Assembly (NCBI GenBank): GCA_003956705.1
Contig: QZCP01000523.1
Coordinates: forward strand, 186,118 to 250,117
Origin: Brevipalpus yothersi
Lineage: Eukaryota; Arthropoda; Arachnida; Trombidiformes; Tenuipalpidae
Reading direction: 5' to 3'
Length of the DNA: 64,000 nt
Part shown: in pieces, positions 12,192 through 27,178 of the stretch
Layout of the letters: each line of letters begins with the position of its first letter
Position numbering within the stretch: the first letter of the stretch is position 1
The notes under the pieces: generated by a model
What the model saw: the letters and a program-made list of their open reading frames with translations, nothing else
What the model was told of the DNA's origin: nothing
The model's database searches: none
Position numbers and translations under genes: made by a program

Positions 12192-15074
12192 ACTATCAAT
12201 TAGTGGGAATGTAGATAAAATATGAATATTTCTACCTCTCAATGAGAGAAGAGAGAGTGAAAAAAATTTTTGATTGACCTTCAGGTAATGAATTATCATC
12301 TGAACTTTATTCTCTTTTTTCATACACTTTCATTTACTGAGGATATCTTCTTTTTTCCTCCCTTTATCATCAACATCGCCATCCGAAATTCAAAATTCAA
12401 AATTCATTCAATTCGAAAAGAATACACACAATCATGAGAGGCAAACTTTCTGTTCTGCTGACATATTGTTCGTAGGTCTTTTTTTCCGTTCTGTTCTTCT
12501 CTCCTAATTTTTCATAAGTATACATGTTCAAGGAATATACTGCCCTTGACATGATGACAAAATGTGTGGATGAGAAGATGATAAATATGAGAGAAGGAAA
12601 AAGGGAACCGAGAATATGGTTCCCATCATTTTGCAACTGATGGAATATTCCATACATTATCGAGTGTCCACATTCGTTTCTTGGTGTCAACACTATTTGC
12701 TTTTCTAATTTTCTCTGGTGTCAACACTCGTGATCAACAGGTATTAAGGCCAAGTTCACGGTTGGTTATGGGAATAAGAAGCATGAGAATTCAGAATAAA
12801 TGATAAGTATGTGTGTGTGAGAATAGAATGCCGATGTCATGTTGTGTTTTAGGCTTCTCTTGATCGGTTCATTTGTAATGTGAATGATGCTCATTTCATG
12901 ATTCATTGAGTGTGAATATCAGCACAATTGATCCTAACACTTATTATTAACTGGATAGATGTGTATAAATCAGATTATTTCGTATACATAAAAAACATTC
13001 GTCTATTAATGTTAGCGAATGATCAGATGTGTAAATACACATCACGCATATATACATTAGATGAACTATTCTTGAAATTATACCAAAAAAAGGTAATGAT
13101 AGAGTGTAACATCATAGACTATAATTATCTGTTAGCCGCTTAATGTAAGGCCGAAAATTTTTCGAAGAAAATCTTTTGTTCTAATCATTTATTGCTTTTA
13201 CTGTATCCTGTTAAGTAAGTTATCAAGAAATACAATAACATTTCAGCCTTCAAGATCAAAATTTATCATGATAAAAGTTACAAAAATGCAAATTCAGGCC
13301 TTCTCAATCTCACTTTCTCTCTCTCTCTTCTCTCTTCTGTTCATTTCATGTAAAAAATTCATCTTATTCACTACTTTAATCAGGCTGATTTTATGGTAGA
13401 GAGAGAGAAAAAAAAATCTGAAATAATTAATAACCAAAAAAGATAGAGAAGAAGGCCTCTAAGGCCTTCACTTGATCTGAATCGTAGTTCATCAAGCACA
13501 ATGTTTCATGTTCACCTTGCACCTCCTTCTTTTTCGCCTTTTTCGTCCATCTCTACCGTCCATATTTCAAATCTTATCAAAACTTAACCACTGAACATTG
13601 TATAAATTATCTTTCCATCTCAATTAATATTCTTTTTGTACAGAAAACTTAATATTCCAACATTTGTCAAGCTCATAATTCATCTTTTGAACAGCTTTTG
13701 CTACACACGCACAAATACATACATATATATTTACTAAAGAAGCTTGCTGGAATCAGTTTATGACTTGTTAGGTATGTCACATTACTAGCCTGTAAGAATC
13801 ACCAATTTATCATACATACATATCGTGCATCTAACTTGAGCCTCAAGATGAGAAGAAACACATGACATGAGTGTTCAAAAATGAATGAGAGAGAGAGAGA
13901 CCTGATAAAAAATCATTCTCGAAAAGCATCATCTTCGAAGGTGACATGAACAAATATTGGCACAACATGGGAGCGATATGAATTTTGCTATCTCAATTCT
14001 GTATTCCACCTAATCCAGGGTATTTCAAGTGAATAGTAGCACTTTTTTGGGTGCGTTTTTGGAGGGAAAAATATACAGCTATCTTGCTCTATCCTTAAAG
14101 TGAAAATTGAAGAAGAATCGTAAGTAATCGGCTTCTGTTGCTTATTCATACACACATGATCATTAGTAATCAGTCTTTTGTTAACATTTTATCCATCATT
14201 TAAAGCTTAAAGAAAGAAGAGTTTATACAAGAGAGGCCATGAAGAAAGAAAGAAAGAAAGAAAGAGAGAAAGGAAAACCTAAATGATGATCACTATTCAC
14301 GAATATTTGGCGCCAAAATTTTCATTTATCATTAGTCGTGCAGTAAGGTGAGCGAATAGACAAATAAAAATTCAAAGAATTTGAGTAGGATGAAAGGAGA
14401 GGAGGGAGAGAGAGATGATTGAGATGATAATTGTCACTTGATGATTGCTGATGAATTGATTGGCTTTGTTGACATCTCACTGCACAGTTAAGTGCGATTC
14501 TTATTGATTGGCAAATTGGCACCTTGGATTGAAGATGCAAAAAAGTGAATCGTTGATGGAGATGAGGAGAGAGAGAGAAAAAAAGGCCAATTGATAGAGG
14601 AAGGAGAAGAAGAAGAAGAGTAAATGTATGAACAAGATGAATAATCAAACGAATGCCGGAAAGATGGACTGAAACAATCAGGTATTGGTGAAAAGATGGA
14701 TGATCTTCGTTCTACCTCCTTATTTTCCGCTGATCTGTAATTGTCGAACAACCTGAATGAATTGATACAGTATGATACTATCCAGTCTGATTTTGAACAA
14801 TTCGAGTCCAAGCATCGATCGATTACAAGCATGAAATTGAGCGACCGAGTTTCGCCCCAATCTCAACATGATTCATTTGAGCCATTCCCATCGGTAGCAT
14901 GGTGTACACTGTTAATCATGATTCAATTCTGAATAATATCCATTATAACATGAACATACTTCGCTACATTTCACCAAGCCATTGGTGACATCGATTGTTT
15001 CAATGAGAAGGTGTGGACAAGATAATATTTCTGGAAGTTAATATATGTATTTCAATGAATTTAGAGAAGAGAGA

Positions 15075-15076
<2 letters not shown>

Positions 15077-15114
<38 letters not shown>
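15077..15114. repeat. (GA)n microsatellite
   Basis: A GA tract of about 19 units in the LHFPL intron. Confidence 0.95.
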
Positions 15115-15116
<2 letters not shown>

Positions 15117-16517
15117 TGATGAAGTGATTTTTGCAAAAGTAAAATGAATTGGTCAGATGAAAGGTGGGTATGATCACGATGAATGGAAAAGTGTTTAGTC
15201 ATTTAATCTAATATATATTCCGAAATTTTCTGATTATCGATAGTGGCGTAGGGAATGTACCAATGTATGTATATGATTCAGATGCCTGATAATGTGAATA
15301 TATATATTTTGCACCCGCACAATCTTTAACAATCACTGATCGTGTCAAAAGTTTTCACTATCAATTGGATCGAAAAAATTTTCAAAGTGAAAAATTGAAT
15401 TAATTTTCATTTTTTGAAGAAGAAAAAAGTTCATAGAAAAAGGCAAACTTTTAAGGTCAATTTTAAAATACAATAAGACCTCTTTCTGTTCTGTTTTAAA
15501 GTTATGAATGTCTAATTTTAAAGTAAAACTATAATGAAAAGGTGAATAATTCAACAAATGACTAGAAATCGCCACTCTTTGGCCTCTCTTCTCATAAAAT
15601 TTATATGCAAAATGAATGTATGTTTTTCAAATACATATATATGTATTATTTTTAGAAAGCCACCAGACAATCATAAATAAATAATCCAAAAAATTATGAT
15701 GCAGGTAGCGGTTTGTCTTCCCATCGTGTTACCTTTAATAAATGATTGAGAAAAATATTCTCCTGCTGGGTTCAATAGCCATCACTTCGTGATCAACTTA
15801 TTTGACTATACAAGATATGAACCAAGAGCATCTTCTTCCTCATCTTCTTCTTCTTCTTTCCCTCATTTTTCTCTTTCTTCTCCAAACACTTTCCGAATCG
15901 GTCTTGTTGAGAGCGTGATCAACATCCATGTTGAGGCTCCATTGATAACACCTCGAATTGAATTCGTATTCAAATTTTTGGACCCAAGAGCAGCATACAC
16001 ACACAAGCGTTAGGTGTGAGCGAAAATTTAGTAAAATAAGATGTATTTTTTTTCAACTTTCAAACGTCGAAATGAGAACGAAAAATTATGAGATTACCGA
16101 AAAAAAAAATCAAACAAGATCCCGAAAAAATAGAGCATCTAAAGCTGGTATCATGTATCCAGAAAATCATGGCTTCGATAAATGAAAAAGTTTGTACATC
16201 ATCTCGGAAGTGAAAATGAATATTCTTCCAAGCTCACTATCATCACTTGGACATGATCAAATTATGAATTCATTTTTGCTGGCCAAAATGATGGATATAC
16301 TTTCGATCCACCGAGCATACTGAACAGTTGGTGTATGAGGCCAAACAATTGATCTTTTGTTGGGATCATTCTTCATCCTCAAAATCGCATTTGATGCTCA
16401 CACAATAAACGATAAAGTAAGCAAGCAACTCATTGATAGTTAATTTTGAAGGAGGAGATTGAATGGAAAGAGGAAAAGTGGAAAAGATGAAATAAGAGTG
16501 GGTTTATTTATTGATAT

Positions 16518-16543
16518 AATCATTGAATCATGATTCAATGATT
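16518..16543. repeat. Perfect 26-bp palindrome
   Basis: The sequence AATCATTGAATCA followed directly by its reverse complement forms a palindrome with no spacer. It could be a dimeric factor-binding site or a cruciform-prone element. It lies in the LHFPL intron. Confidence 0.9.
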
Positions 16544-17814
16544 CAGTAATGAACGCCCAATTGACAGTCCCACCAATAATTCAGTTGATAAACAATTCAA
16601 AACAATTGTTGAGATTAAACAGTGAGATGCATCATATTCAAAACTCTTCCTTTCCATCTGATGGATCTGTGTTAGGATGATTAAAGATGAGTTCTTGGTT
16701 CAGAAGTACTGAGATATTGACCGATCTACCGATTGACACATTCCCTAATGTTTTATACTGATTTTGGAGAAAATTTGTTGTGTCGAACTCATCCAACTCT
16801 CTTGAGTTCATTCTTCTTTCATTTTCAGATTCTTGTTTCTGTCCAAAATTCGTTCAATTCCGTTGATTAGAGAGAAGCCAGATCTTCGATCAGAAAGAAT
16901 CAAAGATTGATGCAAAAAAAGAGGACAAAAAATAGAGAAAGAAAAACATGCAACACTTCACTCAGAAAAGCAACAACAAAAGTGTATTGAATGGAAGATC
17001 AATGAAAAAGATGAGACATTGATTGCTAAAGAGTTAGACATCAAAGTATGGGAACACTTCAAAGTGTCAAGCAAGTGGAAGGTAAACATTTTCGAATGAT
17101 TTCGATTCGAAAACTCGAAAATATCTTCAAGATGTTTTTGAAAATCTTTTTTGTAGAATTGATCACGAAAATTGCAACAATACCGAAAATATGGTGGTTT
17201 GCAAAAGTATTCTTGCACCGGTTGCAATGTGAGTTGAAGCATTCTCTCCTCTCAAGCCTCGTTCACAATTGATTATGAATTGAGATTAGCATCAATTTTC
17301 AATAAGAAGAGAGTGAAACTTGTCGATTTCCAGTAGATCATCAAGGGGCTGAAATCTCATTGATAGGAATACTTTCTCATTTTGTATCATTTTTGAAACA
17401 TTTCAAGAACTTGATAATAATAGGCTGAGTGATAGAACTTCTTCAGATACTGAAGCAAAGCAAGTTGAAAATTGATTGAGGAAGACTCAATGTTGACCTG
17501 AACCAGAAAACACTCAAAAGACTGATCCATATTGGTCGTGTGATGAACATGCGATGTAGATGATGGGATGTAAGCACCTTTATAGTTAAACATGATGAAG
17601 AAAAGTTCAGTGTGAATTCAGAATAACTTCCAATCAGTGCACGATTGATTTGATTTGAGATTTGCCAGATCTTATCAAAAGCCAAAATTATCTCCATCAT
17701 CATCATGGAAACTTCCCTCAACATGTTATGATTCATTTTTATTTGTCTCATCACCATCCGGTGTTCATCATCATATTCGCTGTTCGTGCTGAATTTAGAA
17801 TATTTTGATGTTTA

Positions 17815-17816
<2 letters not shown>

Positions 17817-17868
<52 letters not shown>
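17817..17868. repeat. (CT)n microsatellite
   Basis: A CT tract of about 26 units. Confidence 0.95.
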
Positions 17869-17872
<4 letters not shown>

Positions 17873-18304
17873 AGTCGGTCAGATAGATCATGAACAGCAT
17901 ATAGACGGCTGGTCATCGCTCATTCTGAATCCAATGTATATATATGCATCAGAGCCTGACCGCTTTGTAGCATGTACATTTCAAACGTACAGGTATCAGA
18001 TGTGATCTGATTTCATTTTCACTTCCAGACTCTCTCATCATTAGATTGTATCTTTTAAGGCCATTCCATTGGTCACATCCATGTATATTTGATATCAGTA
18101 GAGAAGATCGAAAGATTGTGAATACAGATGATACAATCTTGAAGTCATTTCATGTGAGAAACAATGTAATGATCTGTGGTCTTGTTTTCGCTCTCAATTA
18201 ACTCATCGTGAAAATTGGAAACTGGATCAGTCGAAGAATGAAATTGGAAAACTTTATATCAACCACACTCTTTCTCTCCTTATGGCATGAATTTTATTTC
18301 TTTT

Positions 18305-18308
<4 letters not shown>

Positions 18309-18367
<59 letters not shown>

Positions 18368-18741
18368 NNNNNNNNNNNNNNNNNNNNNNNNNNNNNNNNN
18401 NNNNNNNNNNNNNNNNNNNNNNNNNNNNNNNNNNNNNNNNNNNNNNNNNNNNNNNNNNNNNNNNNNNNNNNNNNNNNNNNNNNNNNNNNNNNNNNNNNNN
18501 NNNNNNNNNNNNNNNNNNNNNNNNNNNNNNNNNNNNNNNNNNNNNNNNNNNNNNNNNNNNNNNNNNNNNNNNNNNNNNNNNNNNNNNNNNNNNNNNNNNN
18601 NNNNNNNNNNNNNNNNNNNNNNNNNNNNNNNNNNNNNNNNNNNNNNNNNNNNNNNNNNNNNNNNNNNNNNNNNNNNNNNNNNNNNNNNNNNNNNNNNNNN
18701 NNNNNNNNNNNNNNNNNNNNNNNNNNNNNNNNNNNNNNNNT

Positions 18742-18809
<68 letters not shown>
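18309..18809. repeat. (GA)n microsatellite interrupted by an assembly gap
   Basis: A GA tract runs 18309-18367, then 373 N (18368-18740), then a GA tract 18746-18809. The bases before both tracts are the same (TTGATGAGAGAG at 18303 onward and at 18741 onward). This suggests the two contig ends are the same locus, left unmerged, rather than two sides of real missing sequence. Confidence 0.9.
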
Positions 18810-18814
<5 letters not shown>

Positions 18815-21800
18815 GATGGAAGTGATTCAATTCTTGTATATATACCTTAATGGTCACGAATGTACATGAAAGCATCAGTGTTGGCCTGATCGAAAGTTTC
18901 TCTTTTATGAAAAGTCATGCGAAAGTATCAAGTTTGAATAATATCATTTCCATTCCAACATTCTTCTCCTATTCCGTCATTTTGGGTGATACACATGAAG
19001 ATGCTTGGGAAGATCATAATGATGTAGGCGGTGGACATCAGCAAATCGTAAAGAATAAAGAGGTAAAAATCTCATGAAAGAAAATGTTTAGACCAGTTTA
19101 GAACTTTCATCATGATGTTCGAGTTCGTGCAGTAGGGAAAAGCTGTTCCTTTTTCTCATTCATTGAGCGAAATAGAAAGAAAGAAAGAAAGAGAACTAAA
19201 TAAACTAGATAGTGAACGACGTTTTCTCCAGAAAAGATAGAGAGAGATAGATACAGATAGAAGAATTCAGATAGATGGTAGATAGAATTATTATCTCATC
19301 AAACAGACTCTTTCACGATGAAATACTTTTTCGCGATGTGAAAAAGAAAATGGTCCAAAAAGAAGGCGGAAAAAAAATTTTATGACTTGTTTACTCTGTC
19401 ACTTGGAGGCCAAAGTATGAATCTCATGCATTTCGAATGAGACATGCAATATTCGATCGAATAGAAGAAGAATCCGAAGAAACTGAAGAAGAAACAGAAG
19501 ATGGATTGTTTCCCGAAGCATTTTTGTTTCTCTCTTCTCTCTCACTCACTAATAAACAACCGAACATGGCCACAAATACTATCACATCATTCAGTCTATA
19601 TTCTATTTCGCTAATCCTTCACATATATTTTTCACTGTTTGGAGTGGATTAAGAGGATTGGAAGAAAAGTAAGTTATTTTTCACATTAATTGGGAACATT
19701 AAAAGGCATAATTCACCTCATTTGTTTGCCTGATAAGGTTATTTAATATACAGCTTGAAGCGGTATCAACTCAAGCTGTAGAAGCTATGAATTTATTCAA
19801 AAAAATCCACTGAATTCATTCATTCACTCATGATGATGATTCATCCATTGATTTTGACTTGTGTGTGACAGTTGATTTGCTTGTAAATTAGCTTAAGATA
19901 AGGCCAAAAGAGAGAAAGAGAGAAAGAGAGAGAGAGAGAATAATTTTAATACAACATGATTAAGATTATTCACAACTAGAAGCTATCCAAACTTTCCTTC
20001 TTTTCTCACAAACTAACCCTTAAAAATAACGGTAAATACATATACTTATGTGTGTGTATGCGTAAGTAATGGTAAAAGATGATGAGATGTTACTATAGTA
20101 GTAGTTGAGAAAATGTCCAGAAATGATAAGGATCACTAATTGTTGATTGTGGCCTCACCAAAGCTAAGCTGAACATCACGATTAAGAGGGTATAATGCCT
20201 CAACAAATGCCCAAATGACATGCTGTGAGAGTTTGGAATGGATCAAAAAGAAGCTGGGATAAAAGAGAAGGAAAAAAGGAAAGATCCTTCTACACTTCGA
20301 TTGATGATTCTTGGAATAAAATCTTGTGGGAATGTGTTAGTTTTGACCGGAAATCGAATCTCAAGCCAGCATGAGCCTGAATTGCTTGGTGGAAATAAAT
20401 CGAATCGGAAAGATTTGAGAGTAAAACTGAAGATTGCAGCTCATTTTGTGTACCATATTATGCTTAATAATTTATCTCATGCTTTGCTGGGGGTTGATTG
20501 TTTATAGCCACATTCAATTGATGGTAATAACAGCAACAACAAATGTTGGTAAATTTAAATTTCAAATACATGTTTGATGGTGATTACTGGCATAGCACAT
20601 TATGTTGGTGATTTAAAGTGACACTTATAAGCAATCATATTGAGTTTCATGCAATTTGGAAGCTGTATTCGATTCTCTCTCTCTCTTCCCAGCCATCATC
20701 ATCATGGTGATCATCTATCACTAAAATGGTCAACTTATCGGATATGTAAAAACACCGATTGTTGATGAGGGTAAAGAGCAATGTTTTCACCGTCTTTCAT
20801 GATGATCAAAGAATCGAGAGTAGAAGAAGAATATTGGTGAATAATAATAATAGCTTCTCAGATAAAGAATCGAAAATGATAAATTTGGCAGCAAAATATC
20901 ACACATCTCTCTCTCTTTCTCAATTTAGGACATGTCATTCGGGCACATATATACATGTTTCATGTGTATATGTGTGAACAAATCAAAAAGTTGGTCATCA
21001 ATTGAGAAATATCATCAATTCATCCGATATTTTATCACTGTTCGGTCATCCACACGCAGTGAGAAGAGAGAGAAAAAACTTCAATCAATATATTTTTCTT
21101 TCTCTAAACTTGTGTATTAGCTTTCCAGTTGATAATGACAATCAAACGATGTTGATGGTGAAGTTTTCCGAAATGAGAGTCAATTGAACGACAAACAACA
21201 TTCGACCCCAGTCCGGTGTATCAATGATCTTGAAGATACACACATACACGCACTCTTCTACTTTCTCTTTCTCTTTTTCGATGATAATGTTTCTCATTCT
21301 TTGAGAATAGAAAGTTTGATCATCATGAATAGATTGGAAGAATGGTTATGATAAGATGGACATTATAATGATGTGTGAGAAGTTGGTGTCTACATTTCCA
21401 GTTGATGTTGTCGATAGAACTAGACAAGCTTTTTCCAGCCAATCTTCGCTTCTTTCTTTCGAAATATAATCATCATATTATATTGTTGATGATGAGGTTC
21501 ATCATGATGATTTGCAACAGATTCAACGTATTCATGAAAACATTGCTCAAGATTGCCAGTAGAGCAATTAACAAGTGGTTGAAGCGAAGAAAATGTTGAT
21601 TGAATATCACATATAAAATATTTCTCTTTCTTTTTCGACTTTGAATATGAATAAGGTGAACTTGTTGAAACAATGAGATGTCCTCTATTCAGCTTATATT
21701 GTTGGAAGAAAAAGATTTATCTATTCTGTGTCTCTCTCTCTTTTTCTTTCTCTATTCACTTGCCTTATCACCACTATCACATTTCCTACATGATAGCGGA

Positions 21801-24800
21801 ATGAATAAATTTTTTGTGTGTGTGTGATGATAGCTCCAAATCAAGGCTCATATTGTGGTTTAGGTAGAGAAAAAAATGAGTGGCAAAAATGTGAATGGTC
21901 AAGCAAAGAGTCAACAGCAATTGCGTGCTGACCAAAGTTAATCTGTTCTACATTAATCATTGTATATATCTCATTCCTTGATCATTTCCTTCCGTCTTTA
22001 CTTTCCATTCTTTTCATTTCTTTTGAGAGCTTTTTCATAAGTTTGTAAGCCAATTCTAACGGCTGATGAGAAGTAAAACTCTTTTTCCCGCCAAGATTAG
22101 GGAAGAAGTATAACTTTTGTCATCATCTTATTCCAAAATCCAACTAAAACACTATGAAATTGTTGTTATTCCCAGAAGGTTGATGGAAAAACTCTCTCAA
22201 AATCCTCATCTTCTCCTTCTTCTTCATCAAGTGATAAAAATGGTGCAAGATGAATTTTTCTTTTATTTTCTCTCTTTTTCTCCCTCTTTTCAAAATTCAA
22301 TCAATTCTGATCGATTCTTTGTACCGTTACAAAAGACGAGATCAAGCATGAAGGTAGCATTTTTCGAGTATTGGAACCAGATGATAGTAGTAGTCATGAT
22401 GATCAAAAATGTCTATTTTAGTCCATACACTTTCATAAGATCGAAGAGAGGAAAAGAAGCTTTTGCGGTTGTCGAATGATTGATGAGAAACTTTATCAAA
22501 CTTTCCGTTTTAATCATCGTTTTTATATGCAATTTAATTTGAGCAGAAAAAACGAAATTTACTGATTTGTATTGGCTTTACAGTTTATCTTGGAATGGAT
22601 TAGTAGAAGAGAAAAGTAGAAACTTCCTTTCAATTTTGTGTGTAGTAATCATGTGTTCCGCTTGTTTTCTTGATCCGATTACATTATGAACCGAAAAAAA
22701 AGATGAAAACGAAAAAAGATTCCACATATTCGATTAGGTTGATTAAAATGCATTCCAGTGCATTTGTGTAAGGTACAGAAAACGATGGTGATACATCACT
22801 TTAAAGAAGAGATTCAGATTAAGAGCATATAAAGTGGACCATAAATCTTGTGTGTGCTCTTATTGAAACATTTTCATCACAGAATAACATTTTCTTCATA
22901 AGCTAACCATTTTAGCTTAGCAATCTGTGCGGGATCAACGAATTCCACAATCGATGTATTAACGGTTAACCACTCGTACACAAGTTAATCTTGGTGATAT
23001 AATACAATTACCATTCGGATTCAATCGGTGGCTTGAATGGATGTGATTTGTATATATGTGTTTGTGTGTGTGTGTGCTGGTATTAAATCAATTTTAGATC
23101 CAATATTCATCGATTATCAGCAATCCTGAATACATACAGACAGTAGCACAGCAGTAGCTGAATATAAGTACACACATCACAAAGAATGTGTATGAATAGA
23201 ATAAGATGTTTATGGTATGTGTGTATATATGTGTTTGTGTTAAAGATTATCCATTCTAACGGTATTTTGAAGTGAAAAAAGCTGTTAGCTGTTAAGCGAG
23301 TTATTTTGAGTCAGCTGTTCCAATCGATGGCCAATATCATAATGGAAAAATTATCGAACAAAATGAAATTCTTCCCATTTCAACTTCAGCTTATTTTCTC
23401 CACCCAAAATCAGTAAACTTGATTACTACCACTACTAACTTGGTTACTTTGTTGATCGGACACAATCTTCCAACCAATATCGGAATCAAAACGTGTTCTC
23501 ACTCTACTAATCACTCACAGTTGATCAGTGTGTGAATCATGAGAAAAGCAATCAGAGCACAATCGAATGGCCTGAAGATCTAATATATCTGAGATAATGT
23601 TGATTGACTTTTGGTTAGGGCTTAATTTTTCCATTTCACTTGATACCCAATCGAAAGAAATGGACATGTACTTCTATTTGAGCTAACTGTTTTTCTGGGA
23701 ATCCAGTTTCAGTCCAATGATTAGAAGCTGGAATCAAAATTATTCTGATGATGATAATGATGACATCAAACGGTCATATCCATATTGGTGGTTGACAAAT
23801 TCTGGCGAAATGCATGTAAATGTATAAGTGTGGGATCATAATCATAATCATATTCATTCGATGCGTGTATGTGTGTGTGAGTGTGTGTAAGTAGAAAGAA
23901 TATTTCATGTGACACTTTTTTTCCATGAGATCATCTGAACGTTCGACATTCAAATGAATATGATGCATAACACACCAGAATGACCTCAGATGAATCGTAT
24001 GACCGACCTTATGTGTTCCGTTTGTATTGTAAATACAAACAAAACAAAGGTATGAAAAATTATCATCATTCCATACAATGATGATGTCCACAATTAGTTG
24101 AATAATTACGATCCAAGAGAATTCGAAACAAGGTATGGTGTGAAATGAATGGCGGTGAAGTATGGCAATTATTTGAATAGAATAAAAAATCTTTCAGGAC
24201 ACTTTGATCATGATTCACCTTGAATACAAATACACACAAGTATCGTGTGAGAGGTGAATAATGCAGACAAAATTAGAAAATTCTGGTGTAAATTTAGCAG
24301 CTTATCCAGCAACCACCAAAATGCAAATACACACACATTTTCACTATTCAATGATAATTTGAATACATGAATGAGTATATTTTTTCTATCCTCTTTTTTC
24401 TTCATATTCAATTTTCATGGCTGTGACCATTTAATATATGAACAAAGCACCGATCATGGTGTGTGTGTGTGTGTGTGTATAAGTGTGTGGAATTAGAAGT
24501 GATTTTGAAAGTACAAAATTTTCCATGCTAAATTCAGTTATTATCCGCTGTCCAAGATACAGCATTCAGTGTGCCATTGATAGGTGATTCAATGAACAAA
24601 CAATCTCATTTTGAAATGATCTCCATGAATAATTTAATTTGAAATTTTTTTTTGGGTAACTAGAAGAAAGCAAGATTCCCAGGTGAATCGTTTGTTTTCC
24701 AGAATTTCGTTTTGATGACCAGATGATGATGATCATGAGAAAAGTGGAAAAGTTGTGGATGGTATGTAGTGAATGAATGGATGAGAATGTTGAAATTTTG

Positions 24801-25378
24801 AGAAGAGGTGAAAGATGAAGGACAAGCATCAAATGTCTTATCAATCCAGTAGCTTTTGATGATATCATTTTCTTATCAAAAACTAATCAACATATCCATT
24901 CCAGATGAAATAGAAGAGTATTCAAAAAAGTTATCTCCAACAACCTTAGGGCTTTCTCATTCATTAGTTGAAATGATATTCAATTAATTTTGATAGAATT
25001 GAGCCACTTGATGCATGCTTCGTATTTCAATTCGTTTCGTTGAAATACACATCAACTCATCATCACTTGTCATGAATAAGCACGAAAATTTGGAAGCTCA
25101 CGAACATTCGATCTGGATATGGCCGTTCATACTCTTCATCTTCTTCTTCTCCTTCTTTTGCTTCGCTTTTTTTTGTTTACCAAAGTGAAAAGAATCGGTA
25201 TTCAGGATGAACAATTTAACGGGTTGATGACCAATATTCACCTTGTCCAACTAATGCACCTTGATTACGAATGATGAATAGTGAAGAGAGAGAGAAGCGT
25301 TTTGGATCAAATGAACAAACGATGCTTGTTTTTCACTCTTTCTTTTTTATCCTCTTCACTGAATGCAAATATTTTCAG

Positions 25379-25404
25379 AAGAGAGAGAAAGAAAGAGAGA
25401 GAGA

Positions 25405-25450
<46 letters not shown>
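25379..25450. repeat. (GA)n microsatellite
   Basis: A GA tract of about 36 units with a few A or G interruptions at its left side. Confidence 0.95.
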
Positions 25451-25453
<3 letters not shown>

Positions 25454-26439
25454 CTTTCACTTGTCGATATGAGTGTAAAAAGTAATTTCCTTTTTGTCTA
25501 AATGTTGGTGGACAAATGAATGGAAGTAAACGTACTGTATCATCATCAAAACAAATCAGAACAAAAGCAAGATTTAAGTCGAATGTCAACTAGAGGCTTG
25601 AGTATTAGTGAATTTTATGTACCCTGAATAGATGGTGAAAGATATACGTATTCCCAGATAAGTATCAAATTGACACTTTTTTGCGCCAAATAACTTGGGT
25701 TTCATCATTATCTTATCAGTGCGTGGGTGACTCTTGATCATTAGTTAATATGGTCAACATTGGCTCGTGAGATCGAATGTGGAGAGAAAAAGGAATGCTG
25801 GACAAGAGAGAGAGAAAGCCTTTTGCTTCCAGAAGGAAAAACCTCGGATTAATCTAATTTCAACGTTGATTACAATAATGATAGAGAAGGAGAGGCAAAA
25901 TATTTTCGCTTCTTTTTCGGAACACATATTTTCAAAAAACTTTACGTGGGATGCTTATGGCCTGAAGATTGAAGAGGATGAATTGAAAGGTTCGATAAAG
26001 GTCAAAGACTGTGGTGATAGTGAGTCAGATAAAGATGGAGAAGAAAAAACGTAATATGAAAGAGATAGATAGAGAGGGAGAGAGAGGAGGTGAATGAAAT
26101 TATTTTGTTTCCGAAAAATCAAAATTAATCTGTGATTATGATTTGAAGCGTTGAGAAGTGCGGATAATCGAAATGAATACGGACAAATAATGAGTGAATG
26201 GTGAAATGAGGGTGGGAAATAAAATTAATGCTCTGATCATTTGTTGTGTGTGTATATGTCGCTCTCTCTATACTCTGTATACACCGTGTATGTGAACAGT
26301 TTGGGCTGTCTTCTAAATCTGAATACGAAATGATTAGGAGGGTGAACAATAATCATTTGTATGATGGTGTGTGTCGATTTTCGATTCTCATGGAAATTAG
26401 GGTGGTGGTCAGAGGAGATGGAGAGACGGAATTTTCGAT

Positions 26440-26465
26440 GAGAGAGAGAGAGAGAGAGAGAGAGA
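26440..26465. repeat. (GA)n microsatellite
   Basis: A short pure GA tract of about 13 units. Confidence 0.9.
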
Positions 26466-27094
26466 ATAAAAAGAGAAAGTTAAAGAATGTAAGATTGAGT
26501 GTCAAGTAGATGGAAATAGCTTAACTTCGCCTTTCTTTCGCTCGCCATGGTATGTATGGTGTGTATTCGAGAATGGTTAAGTCATATATACACAACAATT
26601 TTGATTGAGGCTTAAATTGGCCTCAAAAGAGGACGACATCCCAAAAGGTTGCTCTTTTGGAAGCTTAAATGTTGTGGCTTCAAGAATAAGTGTCTCGGCT
26701 TCTCTAAAGAAAGAGAAAGATATATATATACTGAAGATTGTGACAAAAGAGGAAGAGATTAGACAATTGTTCCAAGTATACATAAGCGCTTTACTGTTTT
26801 GAGTGTTTGAAGAAGAGGAAGATGATGATAAAGATTAGGTTCATCGGATGCTGATGAAGAAGATGGAAGAGAGAGAGAAAGAATTCCAATGAGAAGTATG
26901 GAAAGTAAGGTGCAGCTGGTGAAAAAGTTGTCACCTCTCACTCAAAGGGAAGAAGATGAATAAGATTATTTCCATTTTGAATCTATCTCTCTCTTTGAAA
27001 CCGGTAAAGGTAAATATGTTAACTTTTCCCAATACTTTATCATGTATCACCAAGGCGTGGAAATGTACAGATGAGTGAAAAAAACAGCCATGAT

Positions 27095-27177
<83 letters not shown>

Positions 27178-27178
27178 G
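27095..27178. repeat. (GA)n microsatellite
   Basis: A GA tract of about 42 units, one of the longest in the window, with single-base interruptions near both ends. Confidence 0.95.

Noticed and set aside
18208..18875. Long open frames on both strands across 18.2-18.9 kb
   Set aside because: They are made of GA/CT repeat (Arg-Glu or Ser-Leu) and run through the N gap.
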